In this document: positions 1 to 14,400 of the stretch, piece after piece | Layout: each line of letters opens with the position of its first letter | Position numbering within the stretch: the stretch's first letter is position 1 | Assembly: GCA_023053545.1 (NCBI GenBank) | Contig: JAKZAN010000006.1 | Coordinates: 10,014,351 to 10,078,350, forward strand | Direction: 5' to 3' | From: Lepidurus packardi | Lineage: Eukaryota; Arthropoda; Branchiopoda; Notostraca; Triopsidae | Length of the DNA: 64,000 nucleotides | Notes under the pieces: generated by a model | What the model saw: only the letters and a program-made list of their open reading frames with translations | What the model was told of the DNA's origin: nothing | Database searches by the model: none | Position numbers and translations under genes: made by a program

Positions 1-2184
1 CATTTGCATCACAACATCATACACAATGAGCTTTGGAATGTGACTCGTCTCATAAATTGACAACTTTACTTTCAATGGGTTTCAATGTGACCAAATTCAA
101 ATATTTTTTTTTAAGTAAAGAGAACATATAATAGACATTCTCCTATATTTAATGGAGGATAAAATATATATACAAGTTACACATCCAAAATCATTTAATT
201 TCAAACCAGAATAATCGAGAATTTTTCTAAAGTAAATTTGAAAGATTTTAAAAATCTTGATGCCGGTGAGTTCACGAATTGTCATGACAGATTATGATAA
301 TTTTGGATATTAGTAAGGTAATATTGAGATACTTTGCTTAGTTTAAGTTAATTTAGGGGAAATTTGAACGAATTTTAAGGTTTCTGGAAGAATTGGGGAA
401 AAAAGTAATTTAAAAGAATTTATCTAATTTCTAAGGTAAATTTATTAAATTTAGCGAAACTTGCAATAAGTTAAAGGACAAATGGAAATATTCTGAAAAT
501 ATGGGATTAATCTAAAGATATATTCAAACAAAATAGACAATTTTTTGATAATTTCAGGGATCCGTTGAAACTAAATTGAAACTTGAAAGTAAATTGAGCG
601 AAATTCTTCAAAGTTGAAGATAAACAGGGGTAATTTAGTCAATTTAAATAAAACGGGAGACATTTAGTCAGAACGTTGCGAGGGCTTGGTAGATTTCTAC
701 GTTGAATTGGAAAAAATAGTCAACTCGAAGGTCAATTGACAGCATAGGCCACCAAAGCCCGCCTTGGCAAGGTGATTTCGCGTTTCAGAAGATCTATCAA
801 CACTCTTTAGTTTTTTATGAGCCCACAGTTACACGACACTTTTCCACACCTTTAGCACACGCCATAGCGGCCAAGCTAGCACCGTTGCATTGATCCAGTA
901 TGAGCGGACAGCACAAACCTTCGGGTCAAAAAAAAAAAAGATCCGAGCCATATTGGCCCTTCGACGTTGCTTCTTTTTGTGTCTAGGCTTCTCCTCAGTG
1001 TCCTTCTTTGTACTGAGAAATGATCGTCTTCGAAAGGACGATCATTTCCCTGATATTTTTCTACGTTTTCTCTAGCTATCCAAAACGGATTCATGCTCTT
1101 TTACAGCCACATTCGTATTAATTTCCCATTTATTGGTAAAACTAGTTTACCATTTGCTCGACTTTCCCTTAACTTAACTAACCTTTCCCTTAACTATACT
1201 AATCCTTCTGATCTCCTTTTTAAATTGTCTTTTTAAAAAAATTAAACTATTAGAATCGGACATAGCTTTTTGATAAAACGAAAAATAAAAATAACTACAA
1301 ATGATTGAAATGTCTAATTCAAACTTTTAAAGCTTTAGGAATGAAATTTGTCGAACTGATGTGTTCCGAAGGGAACGATACCCTGTTATTCGTATTATTA
1401 ATTCAATTAAATAATTGAATTAAGACACCAACTAAACTGAATAAGGCCATAAGAGAAGGGTTATTAGAGCCAACAAATAGGAATTAATCCACACAGTAAA
1501 TAACAATTGATCCTCGTAATAAATAATACTCGGATTGGTAGTGCCAGTAGAAAAAAAGGGGGTCAACCCACCAAAGTTATCGGCCATAAATCCGTTGTTT
1601 AACAGACAGCACTCCACCCAAAACTTCTACACGTCCCATAAGAGTCCCCTCGAAAAAAACCCTACTCAGTAGCATAGCTCCTTTATGTTTCATTTCAGGT
1701 TACAATGATGGCTTACCTGTGAGGAAGTTGACAGACAACAAAGTGAGACAAGACAACAAAGGAAAGCAAACTGAAATCCAAAAATAGAGGCACTTGTTCC
1801 GTTACTGAAATGACACACTTGAAATTATCCCGAATTCTAAAGCACTTTTTAAAGTGTTCGACATAATGTAGGTGATTCTACGGACTAAAGTTTCCTGGTT
1901 TAAAAAAAAAAAAAAATAACGTTTTTTTTTACTCACGGAGCAGACGAGAGAGGAAGAAAGAGAGAGACAACTGGGCTTTCAGAGAGCACAACAAGCACGT
2001 CGGGTTTAGGCAGCAGTCTCGCCGCTTTGTTTGAACTATAGCTCGGGTCTCGGGATAAAGATGGCCGGCGTTCAGCGTGAACCAAGACCGAGTCAAGGGA
2101 AAAGTCCCGGTTCCCGCACAACGACGATAGTTGCGGTGCGGGATAGACACACAACTTTGGCGTCCGCGCGTAAGGAATATCTTG
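1..2184. other. A+T-rich intergenic stretch, no gene recognised
   Basis: No open frame here shows a recognisable domain or consistent splice sites. The only clear structure is a 12-bp-stem hairpin at 1017-1048. Confidence 0.6.
1017..1048. repeat. Perfect hairpin, 12-bp arms
   Basis: GAAATGATCGTC at 1017-1028 is followed by an 8-base spacer and its exact reverse complement at 1037-1048. The spacer contains TTCGAA. It could be part of a small inverted-repeat element, but outer ends are not evident. Confidence 0.7.
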
Positions 2185-2498
2185 CAACACGTTCTCCAAA
2201 GGATAGCACAGCTATCTCCTGTTGTATGATGGAAACACTTGGCACAGGATACAGCTGTGCTTTTTAAACGTTTCCACGTCTCAGTTGAGTTAAGTTAGGT
2301 TAGGTTCGATTAAGTTAGGTTAAGCTAGGCTAAGCTAGGTTAGATTAATTTTGAGGAAAGGGGGGAGTCCTAACTTAATCTAACCTAACTTAACTCAACT
2401 GAGACGTGGAAACGTCTAAAAACCACAGCTCTGTCCTGTGCCGAGTCTTTCCATCCTACAACAGGAGATAGCTGTACTAGACTTAGGAGAACGTGTTA
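2185..2498. mobile_element. Foldback (MITE-like) element with telomere-like core
   Basis: The left arm (about 2185-2319) and right arm (about 2369-2498) are near-identical reverse complements of roughly 130 bp, around a spacer of about 50 bp. The outer parts of the arms carry AACACGTTCTCC and CAGCTATCTCCTGTTG. The inner parts are made of degenerate TTAGGTTAAG-type units resembling the arthropod telomere repeat TTAGG. There is no coding capacity. The long arms and short loop fit a non-autonomous foldback transposon. Target-site duplications were not confidently identified. Confidence 0.75.
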
Positions 2499-5400
2499 AT
2501 ATCTTGGCCCAGGACTGCACTGGATTCGCACTCCTGCCACCTCGAGTGCTCTACGTAACTTTTCCCTTTCAGTGACTCCCTATACCTTCTCAATTCTTTC
2601 TCTCCATTTCCTGCTCCCCCCCCACCCCGGACAGATAATGTGCTACCCCCTCTGAAAAGAAGTAAGAGCTCGCTGGATTTTGCGCTACAAGTCCCGGGTA
2701 ATACATGCCCTTAGATGGGCAAAGTGGTGTAGAATTCATTCTTGGGACGTTTTTCGCCTTGCCAAGCAAGGCCGGGGGGATGCTTCGCGTCCCAAGCCTG
2801 ACCTGTAGCCTTTACGTTGGGTAGGATATGATGGTACTCTCCCGTTCAGGTGGGCGAAGTAAAATCAAGCCGAGTCTAGTCGAGTCAAGTCATGACTTGG
2901 GCTACGGGTCACCGGGTAGAGTAGGTTCATGTTTTTATTCATTCTTGCGCCGCTCCGCATGGCCTGGCCAAAGGAAGGCCGGAGTAACGCTACGATTTCC
3001 GGGATGATTTTGAGGAAGCATCAATAGCTTTTTATTTTGGATTCACTGCTGCAAAACATGATTTGTAAAAGATTCAAAGGATTCCGATGAGCCAATTGGT
3101 TGCAAAAAGTGAAGGGTTTTTCCCCAAGAGATTGCAACTGTCCCTTTTATGATTCACACAGGCAATGGTTATCCCTTGGGATCTCAGCCAATCCGGTTGG
3201 TCGGTAGGTCCCCCATCTTCCTCCCGCCCTTTGTAAGACAACCTTGACATAGGAACATAGCAACCTTGACATAAAGCAAAACCCTACCTTCCCTTGCATA
3301 TCTACATTCGGGACATCACCGGTCTATTTGACACCTTTAAGGAATTCATGACCTTTGGGACTTTTCATTATGCATATCTAAAATCATTAATTAATTTTTA
3401 GTGTTTATTTAAAGAATGATTGGAAATCCAACCACCTAACACAATAGTTGTCTACTAAACAATTCCACTTAGCTTTACTAACGAACTTAGAACATTTACA
3501 ACTTAATGTATGGATGTTATACATCTTGCCAATATTAATTAATTTTTCTAGCTGAAAATGAACTCGATTACAGAATTCTTAAGCGGCCTACTATTATCCG
3601 TTATGGACTGACCAGCTGGCCCGGCTTGTTGCGTTTCTCTGGCGTACGTTTGGCAAAAATAGTGAACAAGTAAACCCAGGTGGCTCATAAACCAAGCGGT
3701 AGTAACGCGACTAATCCCGGCTAGTACTTTCTGGTTAGCGATTTATTTTGACCCCTATAAAATACAGTACTACGGCTGGATGAGTTAAGGTCAAGCTATA
3801 CGCAAACCGTAGCGACCATTCTCCAAACGCGGCTCTAGTCGTGGGATGTGAAGCAGCGTGTAAGTTGGGCATAAGGCGTCTCTCCGCTCGTGCCAGAGCA
3901 AACATCTGAGGCCAGTGTTGCCCCGTTTTCCCTCACCGTCCTGGCTCGGCATTCGGTGTCTCATTTTGTTCTCTCCGGCTCGCTTGTTTGGCCTAATGCC
4001 TAAACCGCAATACCACGCTTACAGCCTATACATTATTAAGCATTCTGACGTCAGGAAGCCGCACGCGACCACGGATATCGAAAATGAAATAAAGACAACT
4101 TACGACACAATCCATAATTTCACCTTTCTCGAAAGCTTTTCGCAATAAAATTCCTTTTCCAATGCTTCATTTTAACAGTTCGTGTGCTGTTCATAATTAG
4201 TTAAGAATTGAAGCTAGTAGATAGGTGTTCATGGTCTGGCAGAAGAGATGAATTCTTGACAACATTGACATGCATTTGAGCGCCAACCAAGCCTTAAATT
4301 TCACTGTTGACACGGGAATTCCAATCGTTTAAAAACAGCTCACTGTATTGGTTTAGGCACAAGTTTCTACAATTTCAGCTTTATTTCGAGCTTCCGAACC
4401 CTAATAGAAATTAGTTATTGACTTTGATGAATGCAATTTCGACAACGTTAATTTTCGAAAATCTTGAATGCGTTTTAACAAGTCGATCATTATTTCTAGG
4501 GAATCGCATATTAAGAGTTTGGTGAATTATTATTGTACAAATTATTCTAAGAACAACGAACTTTTTCTTTCGATTTTTTTCTGAAGAGCCGTTCCCGAGT
4601 TATTGGCTTGCGAATTCTTGGCATTTTCCCCATCCCGTACGACTGCTGCTACGTCACGGGACCCACGGGACCGCGCTGGCCAATGGCAAATATGCCCTGT
4701 TTGAATATGCGACTTTTTATTTTCTTAATATCTCAGTTATTATTTCGCGCATGATAAAAATAAATATATCACCGGAAACTAGATTTTTAACTCATTTTTT
4801 GGCTATTGCCTTTTTAAAACTTTTTCCGTAAGCACGTCGAAAATGCAAATTTTTAAGAACCTTAACAGAAGTATAGAAGAAGTTAAATATTTTTGTGTGC
4901 ATCCTTTTAAGTAACTTTCCGTGTCACTGGAAAAATGTGGTAGTTACTTTGGTAATCACAAGGCAGTGAATAAATGCAACACAGAGATCAAATAATCTAA
5001 AGACAATAAGCAAACGAAAAGAAAAAGAATTAATGCACCAAAGGTGACCACATGTTTTACGGAAACTAAAAGAAGCCCACGCACTGGAAAATTTTTACAA
5101 ATTTACTCTATGGAACCTTCTTTTCTTGTTTGAATTCTAAAAGAATGATAGAAAAATCAAGAGGGCTATGACTTTTCCCCGCTTTTCTTGAAGCCAGGCA
5201 GACATTGCACTTGGCTGGGCACGCAAGAACCCCGCCAAAACATGATCAACTCATCCAGACGGTAATCAAGTCTTGAGTAAAAGTTACGACCTCCCATGAG
5301 AGACGTTTTCAAGGGGACCTCCCCCGCCGCTTCTGCATAGACAACGCTGCGTTGCCGTCTGACGTCCCATCGCTCGTTTACATACACAGTCCAACACAGA

Positions 5401-6061
5401 CACACAACAAGACAGAAGCCTTTAAAACGGCCTTGCGGTCGTTGGCGGGACCTTTGCAGGAGGTCAACATATTTGGCGCAAATCTACGCTCTTCTATTCT
5501 TCCGCTTTCTGCCCGTTTTTGCTATTTCCCTGTTACGCCCCCCAATCATGGTGGCAAAAAAGGCGCGTGTGCTCTTTCTACCAAAGGTTAAAAAATGCCC
5601 TCTATTTTTTCCTACATATTTTCCTTCCTTCCCTTTGCCGATTTTTTGCTGTTTTTGCTCTGTCGACTTCCCATGTTATTTCGTATTTTCTGTATTTCAT
5701 TCGTTTTCGACCCTCAACCTAGCAGCGCTCGTTCAAGCTCTTGTGTTATCGCAGGTCTGGCTAGACTTTTTTCATTTTTTCTCCCTTGAGCCTTGGCATT
5801 TTTATGGTAACCGAGGCGTCTTAGGCGTCGCATCGATTGGGAAGCTCAAGAAAGCTCAAGAAAGGCTGGTGTCTGTACTTTGGTGCGGTGAGAAGGCGAA
5901 GAGGAGAATAGAGCAGAACTGAAAACTAAGACCTTGCATGGTTCTTTTCTTTGGCTTCCCAGTCTAGCCGCTGACCAGACACTTGTGATTCTTCATTTTA
6001 TTTTGGGCTATTTTCGCACTATTCCTTTTTCTTTTATTGGTCTCTCTTATATTACATATTG

Positions 6062-6063
<2 letters not shown>
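2499..6063. other. Intergenic, no gene recognised
   Basis: Mixed-composition DNA. It includes a short direct repeat (CAACCTTGACATA twice near 3240-3275) and one copy of the GAGCCGTTC..GAGTTAT repeat core at 4583-4607. A T-rich run near 5470-5790 gives long but low-complexity reading frames that I do not regard as genes. Confidence 0.5.

Positions 6064-6112
<49 letters not shown>
6064..6112. repeat. (TC)n microsatellite
   Basis: About 24 uninterrupted TC units. The repeat produces artificial Leu-Ser or Arg-Glu reading frames on the two strands. Confidence 0.97.
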
Positions 6113-6115
<3 letters not shown>

Positions 6116-6205
6116 TTCGACGGAAAGCCGTGTTTCTATCTCGTTTCATGATTTTTTAGCTAGTTTAACTCCCGTATAGTTTGGTGGATTTTCAGCTAAA
6201 TTCCG

Positions 6206-6320
6206 CAAGGAAGCGCCGCGTGTTTTGCATGGGCGTCTATGAACGCACATGGCTTCTGCGCATGAAACGGCGAGCACGACAACTTGAGAACCATGCACTC
6301 AATTTATGTGCGTTGCAAAT
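6206..6320 (+). repeat. Dispersed repeat R1, copy 1
   Basis: Carries the block GGCGTCTATGAACGCACATG then GGCTTCTGCGCATGAAACGG and a trailing GACAACTTGAGAACC. Related copies occur at 17990-18075 and 50836-50950, and in inverse orientation at about 62338-62432. It is probably a non-autonomous mobile repeat. No protein is encoded. Confidence 0.65.
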
Positions 6321-9300
6321 AATACAAAATAGAACAGAAGTGAAATCACGCTTAAAGAATTACTGTTTTTAAATTTTTACAGTGTAACTGGACAATTATG
6401 TAGACATATGAATGTAATTTTACATTGATATGCTATGGAGACATGTGAAAGTAAAATTGAAGAGGCCATGAGCCTTATTAATGACAATAAATAAATTAAT
6501 TGGAAAATTAACTGAAGCAAAGCGCATTCCTTACTTTTCTTACGTTGTATATTTAGTAGTTGCGTTAAGATATTTTTGCGTTTTTTTGTGACGTAAGCTA
6601 TATTACTGTCAAGGATTTGTTATAATTTTTGAGTAAAAGTGTTTTTGCTTTCCTGATACTTTCTACCGTCCCCTTGATGGGATTGGACCTTACAATCTTA
6701 AATGTATAAAATTTCTACAGCTGTTTTATTCCTCCTTGTCCTACACAAGGCGAAAATGTGCCTAGCCTACGGCTTTCAATGATCTTCTAACTCGAGAAAG
6801 CATATTCCACGTCTAGATAGGAGTAATCATAGGCATTAACAGACCGCTACTCAGCCTTCCATAGCGAAGTGGCCTCTGGCCAGACTTATAGCAGTATTTC
6901 GCCTAATTCAGGCGAAGAGACATTACAACAATGAATCCAAGCGGGTGTCTGTAACAAACCGGAGAAGGGCTACGACTCTCCGACTCTCCTCGACTGGCAT
7001 TCTTTTCCGCTTTCCTTCCATAGTTGACATTTCTTGACTCGGAAGGATTTAGAATACATTTAATAATACTAAATATTTATAGTTATCCATACTATTCTCC
7101 CATAGATAACGTTTAAAGGCTAATAATTGAACTTGGATCCAAAATGTGCGAAAGCGACAACGATCTACTACTTAGTAACGATAACATATTCGATTAGGTC
7201 CGTAACGGACTAAAGTAAAAATCCTGGCAAAGGGAAAGACAGTAAAAAAAACTAAAATTTACCTGTATAATGGCGTACGAAAATACACAGGAGAGAGAGC
7301 GGAAAGAACGAAGGTAGAAAATCCACGCAAATTTCTGACCAAAAACACTAAAAGGGAGCTGACCTATCGCGACTTAACCGTTGCACTCTTTTCAGGAGCA
7401 AGCGGGAGAGGCGCGCCAAAATGGCCCGACTAAAAACCAAAAGGACGGTCAAAAACTGATCGGGGCTTAAAAATGACTCGGGAAGTTTCACAGACACTTA
7501 ACTCGATTATTAGACAGTGTCATTTCTTCTGTCCTTTGGGGCAGAATGTCTTTTACTCCCATCCTCATGCACACCACGATTTCACCTGTTATTAATGGAA
7601 TAATGGTGTATTTATTCACGAAGCAAACTTGACTCGAGCAGGCTACAACTGTCAACGCAAAGCAAGCGGGTCCGCAACTATAAACACCGGGCTGGTTTTG
7701 GCGCTGACGTCGCTCTTTTACAAGCGGAAAGTTTAAAACGATGACGTTCTGTTCTCAAAGTCCCTTTTTTCTCTCTTCAACAACGGTACAACTAGTTCGT
7801 GTGATGTGAGATTGGCAACTTCCATACAGTTATGCTCTCCAGCGTCTAGACGCTTTTTTGTCAAACCAATTCACGCTACCCCGTCAAGGACAAATGCAAA
7901 GGAAAACTATGGCCTTGTGTCGTATATAAGCAGAGCATCAATACCCAGAAATCCAGCCAACTGCTCAAACAGAAAATCAAAAGAGAAAAGTTGACGTTCC
8001 TGCCTTTTAGCGACCAAGTTTTAGCTCAAAACATGTTGAGACTAAGTATTCAACCCGTTTACATGTTCCATTGGTTTCGAGATAGCTCTTTCACCTTCTT
8101 CCAATGTTGACTGCAACCAGCCTTACAATGTTTATTTCACTCTGGTTTAGATTTAATGCCGTTAATAAATCAATTCTCAGAAAATCCTTAATAGCTCTTT
8201 ACAGTTTCATAGGAAAAACCTAAGTAAAAGTTTATAATTCCTTGTTATGCTGTTTGTTCTCAGTAGTTTTCTGGGTTATTCTAAATAAATTTTTAAAGAG
8301 ATAAGTGTAAGAGATAAACAGTAAGTGTAACTTTAGGAAATATTAGTAAGCCTTACCAATTCACGTTACGTATTTTCCTTCACGTCTTATATATGAATCG
8401 CCGTTAGAATTATCTAAATAAACTATTGCATAAAAAGTATATCATAAATAGAGTAAATTAGCTTAAGCTAAAGCTACTTTAGCTAGCAATAATTTGCGCT
8501 ACTTTACTCAAGCTTAAGCTACTTCAGCTGATTTGCAGTTCAATTTTTGTATTAAGAAAAAACTATTAAAACAATTCTAAATAAGCGATGTCACATATGG
8601 TATAAGTTATGTATTTAAACTAGTCTGAATACTATTATAATTCCTTGTCTATTTAAAGTGCCCCAATTTGGAAGTTTACTATCTTAATAACTCACTTCTG
8701 GGATATATACCTGTTCGAAATATCATAAGCATGCATAATTTATAAACATATTTCATGGACCTTGGCTGAACACAGAAATGGCACAAGTATGAACAAGACA
8801 AATCTCCTGTTTTCACAATGGGGTTTTTCCGTCCCGATCTCTCAGGTTTCTTGAATACACTGCACTTCCTTGGTTTTTACTTTGCTTTGGAAAGTACAAG
8901 AACAAAGAAATACACAATAGGAGAGTAAAAACCCCATTCTTGAAAATGTTTGAAGGTTACCGTTCGTGACGATAGTTTTGCAACATATTAACGAGACTGT
9001 ATTTCGAATTCCCAAGATCTGATCTTTTCTAAACAAACACTAAATAGCATTAAAGTTCCAGTTCCTCTGTTTGTATTCCACCTATTTGACTTCACATTAT
9101 ACGCTTTAACGCGTATTGCTTGTTAAGCAAAATGCGAGTCATTGCATGAAGAATAGATCAACTCCATATCTAACCTTACATTTCTTTTAAAGTCAATCTT
9201 TGGGTTAATTGCTAAAAATGTAGTGTTACTGCCTAATAGACAGGCGTAGTCAAACGTATGATTTTGCAACGACCTAAACTGCTCGAGCAAGCATTTTTCT

Positions 9301-11456
9301 GAAAAAAAAAGTGGGTTAGGGTTTTGAACCAATAGTTATTTTTTTGCGTATACCTTGCTCAGACTATGACATAACAGGAGGCTATTAATTTTGGCTTTGT
9401 ATTCACGAAGACCGATGCCCCCACGTCATGTCCTAATGCCATCTGGACTTTTCAACAGAAAGTCCTACATGTGCATGTAATGTACTTTCTCTCGTACCAG
9501 CGCCGCAACTATTGTAAATACACAGAAACAGAAAAGATTAATATGTTCATAAAATTAGGACCTCTAAAACGACCTTACAACTTACTTTAACTCGAAAGTG
9601 AGGCTCCTACGATCTTGTTCCTTCAACGCTCGATGCTTTATAACATAATTTCCGTTGTTACAATTCTAGTGACTCTTTTAAGTCCTTGAATTTATTGCTC
9701 TGATTCTTATTAGCCGGATTATTCTGCAAAGGTTAATCGTAATTGACTCGGAGTAAAAATGACATTCCTCACACAGCTCGTGTTGCTCAGTACAAGTTGT
9801 TCATCATTCGCTTCGTTTTTGTTGCCAACAGTGATCATCTTTTAGACCTGCAAGAGATTAAATGGTTACCTAAGTTGAGTATTAAATAGAGTAGTTGTAA
9901 CTTAGAATTATGAATGTACTTTGTCTTAACTCACTTGAATCTGTTTCAATCAGGTAATTTTGTTTGAATCAACTAAATCAGTAGGTTAACACGTGTTTCC
10001 TCAGTTTGCAACATAACGCTTTTTTTAAAGTTACGTCACGTTGAGTCCCTTAAATCATTTTGGATTAGTTAAATAAGTCGAACTATTTAAGAATCATTTT
10101 CAAAGAGTTATATCTCTTAAACTGGTCAGTTTCATTGAGCTAAATCGACTACGCAATTTAAATCAGTTCAATTTGTTTGAACAGTTTCATCAGTGTAAAA
10201 TTTGAAACAGTTGACGCAATGTGAATAAATTGTATCACGTTGATTAGTGTCAACATTTTAAGTCAATTTAGATTAATCTTAATAAGCATCTTGAAACACT
10301 TGAATTAGTTTCAATAAATTCAGTCATCTATAGTTCAAGTCCAGTCAATCCAATTTAAGTGATTAAAAATTGAATGTTTTAAGAAATCAAGATTTCACAT
10401 TGAGGTTTGGAAAGAAAATATTCAATTTTGTACATCCAATTTACAAAAACTGGTTTTATTTTCATTCCTTTCTTCATCATTAAAAGAAGCACTTTCTTTT
10501 CCTTTCTTATAAGTTTTGTTTTGCAACTGTGACCGTGACTTTCATACAGCACCATAAGAGCTCTATATCATGTAACATACGCTAAAATTGAGAGAAAACA
10601 CTTGGTTTTTGGTGAGGTGGGGGATAAATTCTAAGATGAGAATCTAAGGACAATGTGTGTAACAAACAAAAAATACGTTTTAATATTCAATGACTTGTTA
10701 AGGTTTAACGTAAAACTCAAGAGAGAATCCACACTTGCATGGTTTCAAACAAGTGTAATAGTATAAACTCTGTGACCAAAATACTCGTCAATATTTTAAC
10801 TGTATCACAATCACACCTTTTCTCGTGTTCCATGTGTATATTTTTTTGCTATCAAACTCCAAAACCTTTGCTCCATAAAGACCACCATGTGTCACCTCGT
10901 ATTAGCTAACATCTTCCTTTGTGATATATTAAGATTTAATTATAGCGATTTTCCCCAAAGAAAAAGGAGCGATGCGATACATTGCAGAATTCCGAGAGAT
11001 TCTTTCTCGCAACCACAGACAAAACTACTCTTATTTCATATTTATTTTAGTTTCTTTTTTTTTGGTCTGGATACTTCAATTGGTTCTCTAAAGGTGGGTA
11101 AAAAAAAAAATGGTAACTACCAGGTCGCCGAAACTGTACTTTTTTTTCAACACCCAAAAATCTAAGGCAAAACTTGGATGGCAGATTGGTTGTCATGCCG
11201 TTCTTAACATTCAAATTAAATTCTTATGTTTTGTTTGCCCCCACGAGCATATCTGCTGTTTCAACGGGCGAATCAAAGTCCCGAATTTCTAATACTTTTT
11301 GCCCACTTGATTTTTTTCCTTTTTCGCAAATCGTGAAACGTTTTCGTGTGCCAGGGAGCCAAAATTGGTGACTAGATCCAATAAAAACTGGGAAGGGAAT
11401 CATAGGGCGAAAAAAATGGGGAAAAGGAGGTCGGCTTGATACTCGTAAAAAAGGCG
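6321..11456. other. Intergenic region and USP2 3' flank
   Basis: No gene recognised. About 9.9-10.35 kb is rich in TTGAATCAGTTT-like AT-rich repeats. The TTTATT at 11041-11046 reads AATAAA on the minus strand and is a candidate poly(A) signal for the USP2-type gene, about 410 bp past its stop. Confidence 0.5.
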
Positions 11457-14400
11457 CTATAAGCGGGCTTCTTGGGGCTCCAGCTCGTAAAAGAGTAAGT
11501 AGGCTTCGCTGCTGACGATGCGAGAAGTTGACACCTGGCTTACTCTGCAAGAAATGAAATTGTCAGTCTTTTAGTCACAAAGCGTTACTTGTCTCTATGA
11601 ATACCATTTCCGCGTACTCTCCAACAAAGGCGAGTGAAAAAGCAAAAAGAGAAGTTCTTCTTTTACCTTGAATCATTATATTCGTGCCAGTCACTCGAAT
11701 AAGGGTGTCTGCAGTATGCCATGTAATGGCCAGAGTACACAGATCCCGAATGGTTGGCTACTCCGTACAGTTGATACGAGTATGGGAAACCCTTTTGGGC
11801 GGAAAAGGCTCCCAGATCTAGATCCGTTAAAGGGAAATCAACCATACCATCCAATTTCTTGAATCTCTCCGTAGGCGAAAACCGCTTTAGATCTAAACGA
11901 AGGAAGAAAATAACAGAAATTAGACAATAAATACTAGTATAATAATAACAGCAGTTATTAGTTTGTGAGTTAGCTGGTAACGATCCAATGTGGATACTAA
12001 ATAAAAGGACAATGTTAATAAAGTTAAAATACTTACGCTGAATCTACTATTATTGCTAATTGCGGTATAATATCTACTACTATTATCTACCATTGTTACT
12101 AATTGCGGTATAATATGAATTGCAATAGATAGTACAAATATAATACTAATAATGTTAATTATAGCATTAGCTATGGTTTCATTAATAGCGTAAGTTTTTC
12201 TTATTTACATTATTTTACATTATTGTTTCTACATTACTGGGCATTAACATTAATACTATTACTTTTTAGTCTTAATCCTAAATTTTGATTTGGTTGTAAC
12301 AGTTGAGTGGTGCATTATTTCCCTAATTTTTAACATTTATTAAAAAGAAAATATAAAAGAGAAGACACTTACGCAGAACCAGGATTACAGGAAATTTGTG
12401 GATGGACAAACGTTTGGTGCATTTTCTTCTGGTGGCGCATTTGGCGCAAGTCTATGCATACAAAAGAGATTACGAACCTTAAAAAGTAAAGAAAAAAAAG
12501 AACACTCAGAAATGTCCCAACCTTACCGGTTTCTCGTCCCCATCCAAGACTTCTTCCTTGGCGAATAGATCCAGGCAGTGCTGGAGCTTGACGTTTCCTG
12601 ATTTGGCCGGGATGGGCAAAGATAAATCCCAGAACGGGTCAAAAGTGACAGAGCAATGGCCACACACAGTACACTGAAGCGTGGATTTGAGTTGGCCGAC
12701 AAACAAGTCCACAATTTTGCTGTCATCTCGCCGCAAATAACGCTTCCAGGCTTCAATTGCTTTCTGACTGTCGCTGAAATGCTCCGGAATCTCCAAGTCG
12801 ATGGGCTTCGGTTTGACTTGTACCCGGTTCACATCTTCGTGCAGGCCTTCCAAGAAGAAGCGGAGAAACTCTTGCGCATCTTGCTGACTGTAGCCCATGA
12901 ATCGAGGAGCGAATTTTTGAACTTGGCTCTTTAAAACGGTGGGATTGACAGCCATATCAGGGTTTTCAGTTTGCCATAACTCTCCCAGCACGGACGCAAA
13001 CGCTGCAAAATAGAAAAGATTACAGAACTATTAACGCAAATACTTCTTAGTTAAAATGTATCATTTTCAAATTATTTGAAATTATTACTAGTAATGGGAA
13101 TTGGTCAAAGATAATTTAGACAATAACTAGATAAAGATAATATTAGCTTACCTTTAATTAGTACCCCCTTCATAGAAGAGGTTGTGATATTAATAGTACT
13201 TAGGTAATCTTCCGATACGATATATTCCAGCAGAGGTCTCGAGTTGCTTAAACACTGTAGAACCGAATTCATAAAACACTACGAAAAGATAAGAAAACAG
13301 ATGAAGAGTTTGGGGCATTAATTGGGCATCAAAACACGTGATGTGCATTTTGAATGGAGTGACGTCGATTCAACTTGAAACAAAAACAAAAGGCACCCTT
13401 TTCGCTTTAAGAAATACTCGTTAAAAATAGTATGAGTACGTCACTGAATGAATATAAGAAGGTGATATATTTTTTTTACTGTATTGCCAATGTTCCGAAG
13501 GCCCACTAGTCCGACATTTTCGTTGCTTTGCTTAATCCGAGTTGAAGGCCGAGGTGAAGAACTTGGTGAAGGTTCTACCGAAGAGCGGTTCAAAGCTGAT
13601 GATCTGGCGCGATCCAATCCTAATTTCCGCGCGACCGTCGGCGAATTGTTGTTTGAGCTTAAGGCAGCATCCTGAAAACAAAACAGCGAAGAAACACAGT
13701 TTAATATAGTGTTGCAAAATATCCCGAAATTTTAGTGCAATTATCCTCCAACAGTACACAATGTGACGTCATATTTGTATTTATTGTGATCCGACAGTCA
13801 GTATTGACTTTGCTATAGTTTGCCGTTTTCGTCAACAATGAAAAGGGAAAAAAGAGTGAAACCCCGGGGCAAAGACGACTCCGATTGTACTCGCTTGGTT
13901 TCCCTCAACTATGAAATTCAGCAATGGGAAAATAAAATACGAAGCAAGGGGTAGGTTTTCGGATTTTCTGGTTTTCATTGTTGTCACTATCAAGGAAGGA
14001 AACCACATTCTGACTTCCATTCTTGAGTGACTGGTCGCTTGGCAACGGAATTTTAAAATATCAAGAGAAAAGTCTCATTCACGATCTTTCATTTTAATTC
14101 GTGATGCGATTCTACAATACGGATAAGTAATTTGATGCGGTATCCCAGCTTTCGTCCATGAGTGACGAGCCGCTCAACAATCAAAAGCTAGTAAATGTAG
14201 AGGGGCAAACGTAGGCTATACTTGCAAAAGAACTTGGTTTGATCGTAGAGGAGTTGCATATGGAGAGAAGAAAGAAAAGTAAATGTGGTCAATCAAGCGT
14301 TTACCCAAACCACGAAGGAATACTGGGACTTCCGGAAGATGTTCAACAAGCTCTTCAAGGAATCTTTGCGTTTCAATGTTTTCCGAGTGGGCGATTCTGG

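Noticed and set aside
2285..2400. A true telomere or chromosome end
   Set aside because: The TTAGG-like units are short, degenerate and arranged as inverted arms within internal DNA, not as a long terminal array.
5473..5922. 149-codon plus-strand open frame
   Set aside because: It arises from T- and C-rich low-complexity DNA (mostly Phe, Leu, Pro, Ser), with overlapping open frames in all phases and no family resemblance.
7923..7930. TATATAAG as a promoter near 7.9 kb
   Set aside because: No coding exon follows on the plus strand within a reasonable distance and no initiator is clear.
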